A DNA stretch of 64,000 nt from Xanthomonas maliensis (GTDB lineage: Bacteria > Pseudomonadota > Gammaproteobacteria > Xanthomonadales > Xanthomonadaceae). The position numbers and the translations under genes are program-made. Each line of letters opens with the position of its first letter. Position 1 is the stretch's first letter. The notes below the pieces were generated by a model. It did no database searches. It had not been told where the DNA came from and was given only the letters and a program-made list of their open reading frames with translations. The DNA is taken from NCBI RefSeq assembly GCF_009192945.1, contig NZ_NSET01000032.1:1-64000 (forward strand), written 5' to 3'. Positions 52,432 to 61,050 of this stretch are shown here, piece after piece.

Positions 52432-53519
52432 CGACCCTTCTGCTGGTGCTGCCGGCCGACGCCGCCGCTCCGGCCATCGCCGCGCAGGTGGAAGCGCACG
52501 GCCAGCTGCGATCGTGGCAGCCATGCACCACACCGCTGCAAGCAGCGGCGCGCAGCGTGCTGGTCGTGCCGGGCGTGCAGGTGCATCTGCGCTATTTGCG
52601 TCTGCCCGGTCGCAGTCGTGCGCAATTGCTTGCCGCCGCGCGCCTGCACGTGGCCGAATATCTGGCGGCCGATAGCCAAGAGGCGCTGGTGAGCATCGCC
52701 GAGACGCTGGAAGACGATGGCACGCGTCTGGTGGCGGTGGTGGCGCCGGCGACGATGGCGCAATGGTTGACGCGCGCCGCTGCGCTGGGCGTGGTGCCCG
52801 ATGCGGTCGTGCCGGATTGTCTGTTGCTGCCAGCTGCGTCGGACGCGGGCACGCCAACGCTGCTGGCCTGGGACGGGCGCTGGCTACTGCGTGCTCCAGG
52901 TCTGGCGTGCAGTCTGGAGCCGGATGCAATGCGGCAACTGTTGGCCAGGCAATCCACGGCATGGGTCGAGCCGCTGCCCGACGCCGCTCCCGACCCTGTC
53001 ATCGCGCAGTTCGCAAGCCAGCTCGCTGGATTGCCGATCGACCTGCGCCCGTCCGGTGCTGCCCGCCGTACAGCGCCTGCCGACGGCACGCTGTCGCCTC
53101 GCGCGGTCTGGCTGCTGGCGCTGCTGATCCTGTCGCCGCTGCTGTTGTCGCTGGCCCAGACGCTGCGCTACGAGATCGGCGCCCAGGTCCTGCAGCGCCG
53201 TGTCGCCGCTTTGCGCAGCACCGAGCATGCCAATCCAGTTGCTGCGCCGACTGGTATGACGGGTAGCGCGGCAGAACGATTCGCTGCGCAACTGGAGACG
53301 GTGTTTGCTGCGGCAGAAGCGGTGCCCGGAATCGAGCTGGACACGCTCGACTATCGACAATCCGCGCCGCTGCGTGTCACGGTGGTGCACCGCGATGCGG
53401 CCGAGCTGGAACAGCTGACCACGCGCTTGCGCAGTGCTGGATGGCAGGCACGCGCCGGCGACAGCCAGACGCGTGAGGACGGAATAGCGACCGCGATGGA
53501 ACTGGAGCCGGTGCGATGA
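52428..53519 (+). CDS. gspL: Type II secretion inner-membrane protein GspL
   Basis: A 363-residue bitopic protein. The cytoplasmic actin-like domain (about 1-215, with VHLRYLRLPGRSRAQLLAAA) recruits GspE. A single TM follows at about 225-245 (AVWLLALLILSPLLLSLAQTL). The periplasmic ferredoxin-like domain at the C-terminus (APLRVTVVHRDAAELEQLTTRL) interacts with GspM. It overlaps both neighbours by 4 bases. Confidence 0.9.
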   Translation: MTTLLLVLPADAAAPAIAAQVEAHGQLRSWQPCTTPLQAAARSVLVVPGVQVHLRYLRLPGRSRAQLLAAARLHVAEYLAADSQEALVSIAETLEDDGTRLVAVVAPATMAQWLTRAAALGVVPDAVVPDCLLLPAASDAGTPTLLAWDGRWLLRAPGLACSLEPDAMRQLLARQSTAWVEPLPDAAPDPVIAQFASQLAGLPIDLRPSGAARRTAPADGTLSPRAVWLLALLILSPLLLSLAQTLRYEIGAQVLQRRVAALRSTEHANPVAAPTGMTGSAAERFAAQLETVFAAAEAVPGIELDTLDYRQSAPLRVTVVHRDAAELEQLTTRLRSAGWQARAGDSQTREDGIATAMELEPVR

Positions 53520-53977
53520 AAGAGTGGCTGCACCGTGTGCAAGCGGCAGGGCGCGGACGCAGCGCGCGCGAGCGCGTACTGTTGGCGGTCATGACGATGT
53601 CGCTGCTCGCCTTCGTTGGCTGGTACGCGCTGGTGGCGCCACTGCGGCAGTGGCAGCGGACTGCGCAGGCACGTTATGACACCGCCGCGCAGGAACTGTT
53701 GATGGCACGCGGCGCCCAGCGCCAGGCCAACCCTGCCATGCTGACGCGCGATGCCCTACTGCAGAGCGCACGCGTTGCCGGCATCGTCGTGTCGCGCCAG
53801 CATGCCGGTGCCGTCGGGGTGCTGGATCTGCAGATCGATGCAGTGCCGGGCAACGTGCTGTTTGCCTGGTTCGCGCAGCTGCGGCGCAGCCATGGGATTG
53901 CACCGGTCACGCTGCAGCTGACGCGTGGCGATGGCCAATTGCAGGTGCGCTGCCGCTTCGAGGGGCTTGCGCCATGA
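53516..53977 (+). CDS. gspM: Type II secretion inner-membrane protein GspM
   Basis: A 153-residue bitopic protein. A basic N-terminus (GRGRSARERVLLAV) leads into a TM (about 22-42, VLLAVMTMSLLAFVGWYALV). A small periplasmic ferredoxin-like domain follows, ending QVRCRFEGLAP. It pairs with GspL to anchor the ATPase. It overlaps gspL and gspN by 4 bases. Confidence 0.88.
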   Translation: MKEWLHRVQAAGRGRSARERVLLAVMTMSLLAFVGWYALVAPLRQWQRTAQARYDTAAQELLMARGAQRQANPAMLTRDALLQSARVAGIVVSRQHAGAVGVLDLQIDAVPGNVLFAWFAQLRRSHGIAPVTLQLTRGDGQLQVRCRFEGLAP

Positions 53978-54690
53978 GGGCGGTACGCTGGTTGTCGCTG
54001 TTGATCGTCGTGCTGCTGAGCGTGGTGATCGCCACCCTGCCATTACGGTTACTGCTACCGACCGAGGCACTGCCCGTCACGATCCTGGAAGTGCAGGGCT
54101 CGATCTGGGACGGAATGCTGCGCGACGTCCGCTGGGGAGCGCTTGCCGTCGGTGACGTGGGTGTGCGCTTGCAACCCTGGCCGCTGATACGCGGGGAACG
54201 CTGGCTGCGGCTGACCTCTGCTGGCGGTGGTGCGGAATTGGTGCAGGGCCGGCGCAGCGGGCTGGCGCAGGCCAGCGGCCGCTGGCTGCTGCAACAGCCG
54301 CAGGGGCTGACGATGCTGGACCTGGCGGTGGATCTGCGCGCGCTGCGCGCGCTCTTCGAGGCCGATCGCTGTGCACAGGTCGGCGGTGAGGTGGTGCTGC
54401 AGGTGTTGCCTACCGCGGCGGGCGAGGCGGCGGGACTGTTGCCGTTGCAACTGCGCGGCCATCCGCGCTGCGTCGATGACGCCGTGCTGCTGCGCCTGGC
54501 GCCCGACAGCGAGTTGCCGGCGGGTGTGCGGGTCGATGCGGAACTGCGACTTTGGCGTGATGGGCGATGGCAGTGGCGCACGCGCATCGAACCGGGCAGC
54601 GATACCTCGCTGTTGCTGGGTCTGCAATTGCTGGGCTTTGTCCCGACTGAAACGCGCGATTGGATGCGTACGGATCAGGGGCAGTTGTAG
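53974..54690 (+). CDS. gspN: Type II secretion protein GspN
   Basis: A 238-residue protein with an N-terminal membrane segment (WLSLLIVVLLSVVIATLPLRL) and a beta-rich periplasmic domain (VQGSIWDGMLRDVRWGALAVG). GspN is present only in some T2SS operons and is not essential in several systems. The order C-D-E-F-G-H-I-J-K-L-M-N matches the Xanthomonas Xcs cluster. A prepilin peptidase (gspO) is absent, so processing must rely on one encoded elsewhere, for example PilD or XpsO. Confidence 0.88.
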   Translation: MRAVRWLSLLIVVLLSVVIATLPLRLLLPTEALPVTILEVQGSIWDGMLRDVRWGALAVGDVGVRLQPWPLIRGERWLRLTSAGGGAELVQGRRSGLAQASGRWLLQQPQGLTMLDLAVDLRALRALFEADRCAQVGGEVVLQVLPTAAGEAAGLLPLQLRGHPRCVDDAVLLRLAPDSELPAGVRVDAELRLWRDGRWQWRTRIEPGSDTSLLLGLQLLGFVPTETRDWMRTDQGQL

Positions 54691-55038
54691 CCCCAGCGCC
54701 TGGATGACGCATGCTGGCTCGCTTCTGGGTGCGCACGTTTTGCGCAGTTGCTTCCAGCGAGCCGACAAGACCTGGTTCCGCGCTTGCCCCATGGCGGGGC
54801 GGCGGCGGCACTGCAGTCGCGTCTGGACTGCGGTGTACGCGCTCCAGGTCGCTTGTGTCGCAGCAGGGTCATGACAACGTTGTCCTGCTCGTGCCTGACC
54901 GGGTGGTCTAGCCGCGAATGCGGCGGCTTTGTAGCGGCGAGTCCTCGTGCGTGCGCTGCGCAGGCGTACCGATGCGTTTGCGAGACAACATCCTTAAATT
55001 GGTATTACCGACGTCTGTGAAAGAAAAGTAGCGTGGCT

Positions 55039-55048
55039 GACAACGCTA
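55039..55048 (+). promoter_or_regulatory. Candidate NagR-box half-site TGACAACGCT
   Basis: Matches the left half of the X. campestris NagR box (AATGACARCGYTGTCATT, as remembered) at ten consecutive positions; the right half does not match. It lies upstream of the promoter-like element. The fit with a GlcNAc locus is suggestive, not conclusive. Confidence 0.3.
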
Positions 55049-55140
55049 GCGACGGTCGCACCAACATGATGCATTGCACGGCCCTTTTTTGCGGCATAGC
55101 ACCGGACTTAGGCGCTGATTGGCGTCGTCATACGATTTGG

Positions 55141-55169
55141 TTGACATGATCTTCATAAGACCATAAGAA
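55141..55169 (+). promoter_or_regulatory. Sigma-70-like promoter upstream of the glycan-locus receptor
   Basis: A perfect -35 TTGACA (55141-55146), a 17-base spacer and a -10-like TAAGAA (55164-55169), inside an AT-rich patch. It points rightward toward the receptor gene, about 250 bases downstream. Confidence 0.5.
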
Positions 55170-55419
55170 TCGAATCGTCTTCATTGGTCTTGACCCAGCA
55201 GGGCCGCAGGATCGAACGATAGGTGGCGCACGGCGCGGCAGGGGGCCGGCGTGCGTGTCTCCGCGGGAGCCGCGGAAACCCTGTCAACACCCGCAAATGC
55301 AACGTCCCGCGCAAGCGGCGGCGGCGGGCGAGTGCGCGCCAACGGGCACCGCCGTTACGCGTCGTTCGATCCACGGGCATCTCGTCGTGCGTTTCGTCAC
55401 TTCAACCAGGATCGTTCCC

Positions 55420-58113
55420 ATGCCACGTGTCGTTCCCTGTAGTGCGCGCTATCGGTTCCCTTCCACGCTGGCGTCGGCCATTGCCTTGGCCTTGATCGGT
55501 CCGCAGGTCCAGGCGCAGGAGGCCGCGCCGCCGCCGGTCGCGCAGCTGGATACGGTCGAGGTCACCAGTTCCTACCAGAAGAGCCTGATCACCGCACTCG
55601 ACAATAAGCGCGACGATGTGCGCATGACCGATGGCATCTCCTCGCAGGACATCGGCAAGTTTCCCGCCGAGAACATCGCCGAGGCCATCCAGCGCATTCC
55701 CGGCGTGCAGATTTCCACCATCAACGGACGTGGCTCCACCATCAGCGTGCGCGGGTTGGGGCCGCAATACGCTGCCACCACCATCAACGGCCAGGCGATC
55801 AAGAGCGCGGACTTCACCGATGGGTTCCGCTACGACATCATCCAGCCGGAGGTGGCCGCGGCGATCGAGGTGATCAAGTCGCCGGCATCGGACATGGATG
55901 CCGGCGGGTTGTCCGGCACGGTGAATATCAACACCACCAAGCCGCTGGATTACCGCCAGCCCAAGCTGTTGTTCTCGGCCAAGGAACAGTATTCCGAATT
56001 CGCTGGCGGCGCGCCTACGCCCAAGGGCGTGCTGACCTATATCGACCAGTTCAAGCTGGGCGATGGCGCCCTGGGCGTGTTCTTGAGTGGCGGCTACCAG
56101 AAGCTCAAGGACCGTGCCGACTATCTATGGATCGACCGCTGGTACACCCAGCAGACCGACGATGGCACCTTGTACATCCCGCGGCGGCCGCGCTATCGCT
56201 CGATCCAGCGCGACACCGACCGGGCGATGTTCAACGGCGGCCTGCAATGGAAGCCCAATGATCGCCTGGAGATGAATCTCACTGCGCTGTATTCGCAGGA
56301 CAAGACCGACAACGACATGAACCAGTTGGTCTATTCGTTCGAGCAGAGTCCGTTGACGGTATTGCAGCGAGATGGATTGACCGCCACGCAGGTGTCGGCA
56401 TCCGATTACTGGCTGGAAAACAACCGCCAGCGCGAGCAGCACGATCTGTCCACCCGGCTGCTGACCTACGATCTTAAATGGCAGGGCGAGCGCTGGACCC
56501 TCGGCGGCGTCGCCAACTACACCCAGGGCAAGACCAACGAAAACGAACGTGCGGTGATCCTGGGACGCAAGCCAACGGCGACCTTGCTGGATACCTCCAA
56601 TCCGGATGCGATCTCGCTGGTCACCGATGCCGATGCCAACGATGCTTCGGCCTGGAACAAGTCCAACCTGGTGCGCGACGAGTATCCCAATGGCGCCATC
56701 CAGGCGCTGAGCAACAAGGAGTGGTCGCTGCAACTGGACGCTGGGCGCTACCTCGGCATCGGTCCGCTGGCGGCGTTCAAGCTGGGCGCCAAATACCGCC
56801 GCGAAACCTTCGAGCGCAATGTCTGGCGGCGCGACTTCCTCTACCTGATCAAGCGCGGCGATGTCTCCGGCTACGACATGTTTCCGGAGCTGTCGGCCGC
56901 CAGCAGCTCGGTGCGCAATTTCATCGATGGCCGGCTCGCTTCGCAGGACAGCTGGGTGGCGCCGGATATCGATGCCTACGCGCGCTCGTTGGCTGCCTCC
57001 GGCATCCAGGTGCCGATCCTGTTCGCGCCGCAAAGCAGCTACACCATCACCAACGATATTTCCTCGGCCTACGCGATGCTGAAGATCGACGGCGATATCG
57101 GCACTATGCGCCTGCGCGGCAATGCCGGTTTGCGCTACGAGAACACCCGCCGCGATACGCGCACCTATCTGACCCAGGCCTCGCAATTCAGCGATGATGC
57201 CAACGAGGCGATCGGCACGACCCGCGCGCCGTACGAATATTCCAACTGGTTGCCGAGCCTGAACCTGGTGCTGGACATCCGTGAAGACCTGTTGCTGCGG
57301 TTTGCCGCGGCCAAGGTGTTGGTGCGGCCGATCCTGGACAGCAATACCGCCATCGCCTCGACGGTCTCCACCGGCACCAATACCGGCGGCACCACCACCT
57401 ACATCGTCACCCAAGGCCAGACCGACCTGAAGGCGCTGACCGCCGACCAGGCCGATCTGGGCCTGGAGTGGTATTACGGCAACGGCGGTGCGATGACGGT
57501 GGCGGGCTTCTGGAAGAACATCAAGAACGGGACCTTCAATCGCATCGTCTGTCCGGGCGCGTTCAACGGCACGGCGCTGTCCGGCAATGCAGCCGGCGAC
57601 TGCGTGGATGCCAGCGGCAATATCTATGAGATCACCGGCACCTTCAACGACCCCAGCAAGGTCAAGCTGCGTGGCTACGAGCTGGGATGGACGCAGTCGT
57701 TCGATGCCTGGCTGCCGATCGACGGCTTCGGCGTCAATGCCAACTTCACCCGGGTGATTCCGCAGCGCGATACCGCCTTCAAGATCCGCAATCTCTCCGA
57801 ACAGACCTGGAACGCCACCGGCTACTGGGAGAATGCGCACTTCTCGGCGCGCGTGTCCCTGAACCATCGCAGTGAGTACGAGCAGGACAGCAGCGACAGT
57901 TTCTTCGCCCGCGAGGGCCATGTCATGCGTGCGCGCACCCAGCTCGACGCGGTGCTGGGGTACCAGGCCAGCGACCGTTTGAGCTTCCAGCTGGGCGGAC
58001 TGAACCTGACCAACCGCCGCGAAGAAGCCTATAAAGACATTCCCAGCCGCTGGCAGATGACGGGCGTGACCGGACGCAGCTACTACCTGTCGATGCAGTG
58101 GGACATCCTCTGA
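55420..58113 (+). CDS. TonB-dependent receptor, carbohydrate-utilisation type
   Basis: An 897-residue receptor. The start at 55420 gives a signal (LASAIALALIGPQVQAQ). The plug has LDTVEVTSSYQKSL (TonB-box region), DIGKFPAENIAEAIQRIPGV, ISVRGLGPQYAATTINGQ and EVIKSPASDMDAGGLSGTVNI. These mark the large Xanthomonas receptors of carbohydrate (CUT) loci. The barrel ends YYLSMQWDIL. It is followed after 36 bases by the GH2, GH89 and NagX-like genes, so it probably imports an oligosaccharide released by them. A promoter-like element and a NagR-like half-site lie upstream. Confidence 0.88.
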   Translation: MPRVVPCSARYRFPSTLASAIALALIGPQVQAQEAAPPPVAQLDTVEVTSSYQKSLITALDNKRDDVRMTDGISSQDIGKFPAENIAEAIQRIPGVQISTINGRGSTISVRGLGPQYAATTINGQAIKSADFTDGFRYDIIQPEVAAAIEVIKSPASDMDAGGLSGTVNINTTKPLDYRQPKLLFSAKEQYSEFAGGAPTPKGVLTYIDQFKLGDGALGVFLSGGYQKLKDRADYLWIDRWYTQQTDDGTLYIPRRPRYRSIQRDTDRAMFNGGLQWKPNDRLEMNLTALYSQDKTDNDMNQLVYSFEQSPLTVLQRDGLTATQVSASDYWLENNRQREQHDLSTRLLTYDLKWQGERWTLGGVANYTQGKTNENERAVILGRKPTATLLDTSNPDAISLVTDADANDASAWNKSNLVRDEYPNGAIQALSNKEWSLQLDAGRYLGIGPLAAFKLGAKYRRETFERNVWRRDFLYLIKRGDVSGYDMFPELSAASSSVRNFIDGRLASQDSWVAPDIDAYARSLAASGIQVPILFAPQSSYTITNDISSAYAMLKIDGDIGTMRLRGNAGLRYENTRRDTRTYLTQASQFSDDANEAIGTTRAPYEYSNWLPSLNLVLDIREDLLLRFAAAKVLVRPILDSNTAIASTVSTGTNTGGTTTYIVTQGQTDLKALTADQADLGLEWYYGNGGAMTVAGFWKNIKNGTFNRIVCPGAFNGTALSGNAAGDCVDASGNIYEITGTFNDPSKVKLRGYELGWTQSFDAWLPIDGFGVNANFTRVIPQRDTAFKIRNLSEQTWNATGYWENAHFSARVSLNHRSEYEQDSSDSFFAREGHVMRARTQLDAVLGYQASDRLSFQLGGLNLTNRREEAYKDIPSRWQMTGVTGRSYYLSMQWDIL

Positions 58114-58149
58114 TGCGGCAGCACAGCCGGCCTGCCGCCGGGGACGCCG

Positions 58150-61050
58150 ATGCGCAGGCGTGAGTTCCTGATCGGCGGCGCCTGCAGCGGTGCCTTGCTC
58201 GGGGCGTCCACGCCGCTGCTGGCCGGCGCTGCGTTACCCGGGCCGATGGCGGCGCACAGCGGTGCGATACCGGCGTCGGCGGGGTCGGCATCGGTGCCGC
58301 TGGCGGCCGGTGACGGACTCTGGCTGGATCTGGATGCGGGCTGGCGGTTTCATCTCGGCGACCTGCCGACACCGCCACTGCTGGGGCAGGACGAAACCTA
58401 CGACAACGCCAAGGCCGGCCGGGCCAGGGGAGCGGCCGCGCCGGACTTCGACGATAGTGGCTGGCGCGAACTGCAGCTGCCGCACGATTTCGTCGTGGAG
58501 CAGCCGGTACGACCCAACGCCAATATCGCGCAGGGCTACCGGCCACGCGGGATCGCCTGGTACCGGCGCAGTCTGCGGCTGCACGAAGCCTGGCGTGGTC
58601 GCGCGGTGGAGTTGCGGCTGGACGGCATCTCCAGCCACGCCACGGTGTGGGTCAACGGCATGCTGATGGCGCGGAGCTGGAGCGGCTACAACGGATTGGC
58701 GATCGATCTGACCGCCATCGCGCGCTACGGCCAGGACATCAACACCATCGCCATTCGCGTCGATGCCGAAGCAATGGACGGATGGTGGTACGAGGGCGGC
58801 GGCGTCTATCGCCACACCTGGCTGGTGGTGCGCACGCCACTGCATATCGCCAGCGATGGCGTGGCCGTGCTGCCGCGCGAAGGTCCGGACGATCGCTGGC
58901 AGGTGCCGGTGGCGGTGGAGCTGGTCAACAGCGACGCAACCTCCACGGTTGGCGAGTTGGCGGTGGAACTCCGCGATCCTGACGATCGCGTGATTGCCCG
59001 CGGCCAGGCGCAGGTCACGGTGGACGCGTTTGCGAGTGCGCAGGCGCAAGTGACGCTGTCGGTGACGCAGCCGCAGCGCTGGGACCTGGCCGCACCGCGG
59101 CTGTACCGCGTGCTGACCAGCGTCAGCAGTCGCCACGGCAGCGATCGCACCATGTGCGAGATCGGCTTCCGCAGCCTGCGCTTCGATGCCGAGCAGGGCT
59201 TCTTCCTCAACGGTCGTCCGCTGAAGATTAAGGGCGTGTGCCTGCATCAGGACCATGCCGGCGTGGGCGTGGCCATGCCGGACAGTCTGCATACGTTCCG
59301 CTTGCAACGGCTGCAGTCGATGGGCTGCAATGCGATCCGCCTGCATCATGCAGTGGCGCCGGAGCTGCTGCAGGCCTGCGATCGGCTCGGCATGCTGGTG
59401 ATGGCAGAGAATCGCCTGTTCAATGCCTCGCCCGATGGCCTTGCGCTGTTGCGCGACATGGTGCGACGCCAGCGCAATCATCCCAGCGTGTTTCTGTGGT
59501 CCTTGTTCAACGAGGAGCCATTGCAGGGGACCACCACCGGCAAGGCGATCGCTGCACGTGCCGCAGCCGCCGTGCGCGCCCTCGATCCCACCCGGCCGCT
59601 CACCGCCGGCATGAACGACGGCATGTTGTCTGCCCAGGGCGCGGCCGATGTGGTGGACGTGTTGGGTTTCAACTACCGCCAGTTCAACTACGACCGCGTG
59701 CATGCCGCACGGCCGCACACGCCGTTGTTGTCCAGCGAGGACACCAGCGCCTTCCAGACCCGTGGCGCCTGGTTCACCGATCTGCCGGCGCATGTGGTGG
59801 CTGAGGACGACAGCCTTGCCGCGGAGTGGGGCAACACCCATCGGCGCGCCTGGCAGTTGATTGCCGAGCGCCCTTTTGTCGCTGGCAGCTTCGTATGGAC
59901 CGGTTTCGATTACCGCGGCGAGCCCACGCCGTTCGAATGGCCATCGGTGGCCTCGTTCTTCGGCATCCTCGATCAATGCGGATTCCCCAAGGGGGCGTAC
60001 TGGCTGCGGCGTGCGCTGTGGATCGAGGCCGAGCCGGTCCTGCACGTGTTGCCGCACTGGAACTGGCCAGGACGCGACGGGCAATCGATCAAGGTGATGG
60101 CGTTCTGCAACGCCGAGCAGGTGGAACTGTGGCTCAACGGCCGCTCGCTCGGCCGGCAAGCGGTGGATCGGGTGCAGATGAACGCCTGGTCGGTGGCCTA
60201 TGCGCCCGGCGTGCTGGAGGCGGTGGCATGGCGCGATGGCCAGGAGGTGGCCCGCACCCGCGTCGAAACCACCGGGGCGGCGGTAGCGCTGCGCCTGAGC
60301 GCCGATCGCCCCCAACTGCGTGGCGATGGCCGCGATGCCGTGCCGGTGACGCTGGAGGCGGTGGATGCACAGGGTCGCCACGTACCCGATTGCAATGCGC
60401 TGTTGACGCTGGACGTGGAGGGCGGGCGATTGCTGGGGGTCGGCAATGGCGATCCCAACGGACATGATCCCGACCAGGCCACCCAGGTGCGTCTGTTCAA
60501 CGGTCTGGCGCAGGCCATCGTGCAGGCCGGGCGCGGTGCGGGTACGCTGCGCGTCGCGGCCCGGTCTGCTGGCCTGCATGCAGGCCGGCTGGTTGTCGCG
60601 CGGACTGCGGTTGCATTGCCGCCGGTCGTGGACGTGGCGGATGCGGCCATGGTGATCGGTGGCTGGCGTCATACCGCGGCCTTTGCACAGGCACCATCGC
60701 CGGATCTTCCGCGCCAGCCCAACGACAACAACAGCTGGAGCAATACCTGGCCCGGCACGCTGGAAGTGGCGCCGGAACGCGCCGGCTATGTGCTGTTCCG
60801 TAGCGTGTTCACGCCGTGGCAGGGCGTGCAGGCGCGCGGCGGCGTCCTGGCATTGGGCCGCTTGAGCGGACCGGCGCAGGTGTTTCTCGACGGCCACGCG
60901 GTCGCGCGCGCGCGTGCCGGCGAGCCGCTACAGCTTCCCCTGCCGCCAGGGTCGGGGCCACGGACCGTGGCGGTGGTGCTGCAGGTGGCGGCCGACCAGC
61001 CGTTCGGCTTCCACGACATCGTCACCGTGCACTATGGAAATCGCTCATGA
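58150..61050 (+). CDS. Tat-exported glycoside hydrolase family 2 beta-galactosidase-like enzyme
   Basis: A 966-residue GH2 enzyme with a twin-arginine signal (MRRREFLIGGACSGALLGAS). Domains in order: sugar-binding jelly roll (about 55-220), immunoglobulin-like domain (about 225-345), TIM barrel (about 345-640) and C-terminal beta domains with a possible second carbohydrate-binding region. The acid/base motif WSLFNEEP places the Glu at 455. The nucleophile candidate is Glu530 in LLSSEDTS, the position seen in GalB-type beta-galactosidases. FVWTGFDYRGEPTPFEWP is the family signature. Beta-glucuronidase or beta-mannosidase activity is less likely from these motifs. It overlaps the GH89 gene by 4 bases. 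Confidence 0.85.
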   Translation: MRRREFLIGGACSGALLGASTPLLAGAALPGPMAAHSGAIPASAGSASVPLAAGDGLWLDLDAGWRFHLGDLPTPPLLGQDETYDNAKAGRARGAAAPDFDDSGWRELQLPHDFVVEQPVRPNANIAQGYRPRGIAWYRRSLRLHEAWRGRAVELRLDGISSHATVWVNGMLMARSWSGYNGLAIDLTAIARYGQDINTIAIRVDAEAMDGWWYEGGGVYRHTWLVVRTPLHIASDGVAVLPREGPDDRWQVPVAVELVNSDATSTVGELAVELRDPDDRVIARGQAQVTVDAFASAQAQVTLSVTQPQRWDLAAPRLYRVLTSVSSRHGSDRTMCEIGFRSLRFDAEQGFFLNGRPLKIKGVCLHQDHAGVGVAMPDSLHTFRLQRLQSMGCNAIRLHHAVAPELLQACDRLGMLVMAENRLFNASPDGLALLRDMVRRQRNHPSVFLWSLFNEEPLQGTTTGKAIAARAAAAVRALDPTRPLTAGMNDGMLSAQGAADVVDVLGFNYRQFNYDRVHAARPHTPLLSSEDTSAFQTRGAWFTDLPAHVVAEDDSLAAEWGNTHRRAWQLIAERPFVAGSFVWTGFDYRGEPTPFEWPSVASFFGILDQCGFPKGAYWLRRALWIEAEPVLHVLPHWNWPGRDGQSIKVMAFCNAEQVELWLNGRSLGRQAVDRVQMNAWSVAYAPGVLEAVAWRDGQEVARTRVETTGAAVALRLSADRPQLRGDGRDAVPVTLEAVDAQGRHVPDCNALLTLDVEGGRLLGVGNGDPNGHDPDQATQVRLFNGLAQAIVQAGRGAGTLRVAARSAGLHAGRLVVARTAVALPPVVDVADAAMVIGGWRHTAAFAQAPSPDLPRQPNDNNSWSNTWPGTLEVAPERAGYVLFRSVFTPWQGVQARGGVLALGRLSGPAQVFLDGHAVARARAGEPLQLPLPPGSGPRTVAVVLQVAADQPFGFHDIVTVHYGNRS

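Larger units (their letters stand above)
54691..55419. other. 729-base non-coding leader before the glycan-locus TonB receptor
   Basis: No gene was found between gspN and the receptor. The region holds a short GCCGC/GCGGC stem (54911-54924), an inverted repeat GGTATTACC near 54999-55007, a NagR-like half-site and a sigma-70-like promoter. The receptor start lies about 250 bases after the promoter, so the transcript would have a long 5' leader. Confidence 0.5.

Noticed and set aside
55360..55400. A plant-inducible promoter box (TTCGB-N15-TTCGB) before the glycan receptor
   Set aside because: The two TTCG half-sites are separated by about 23 bases, not 15.
58234..60897. An 887-codon minus-strand frame opposite the GH2 gene
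   Set aside because: Antisense shadow; composition and lack of motifs argue against a gene.
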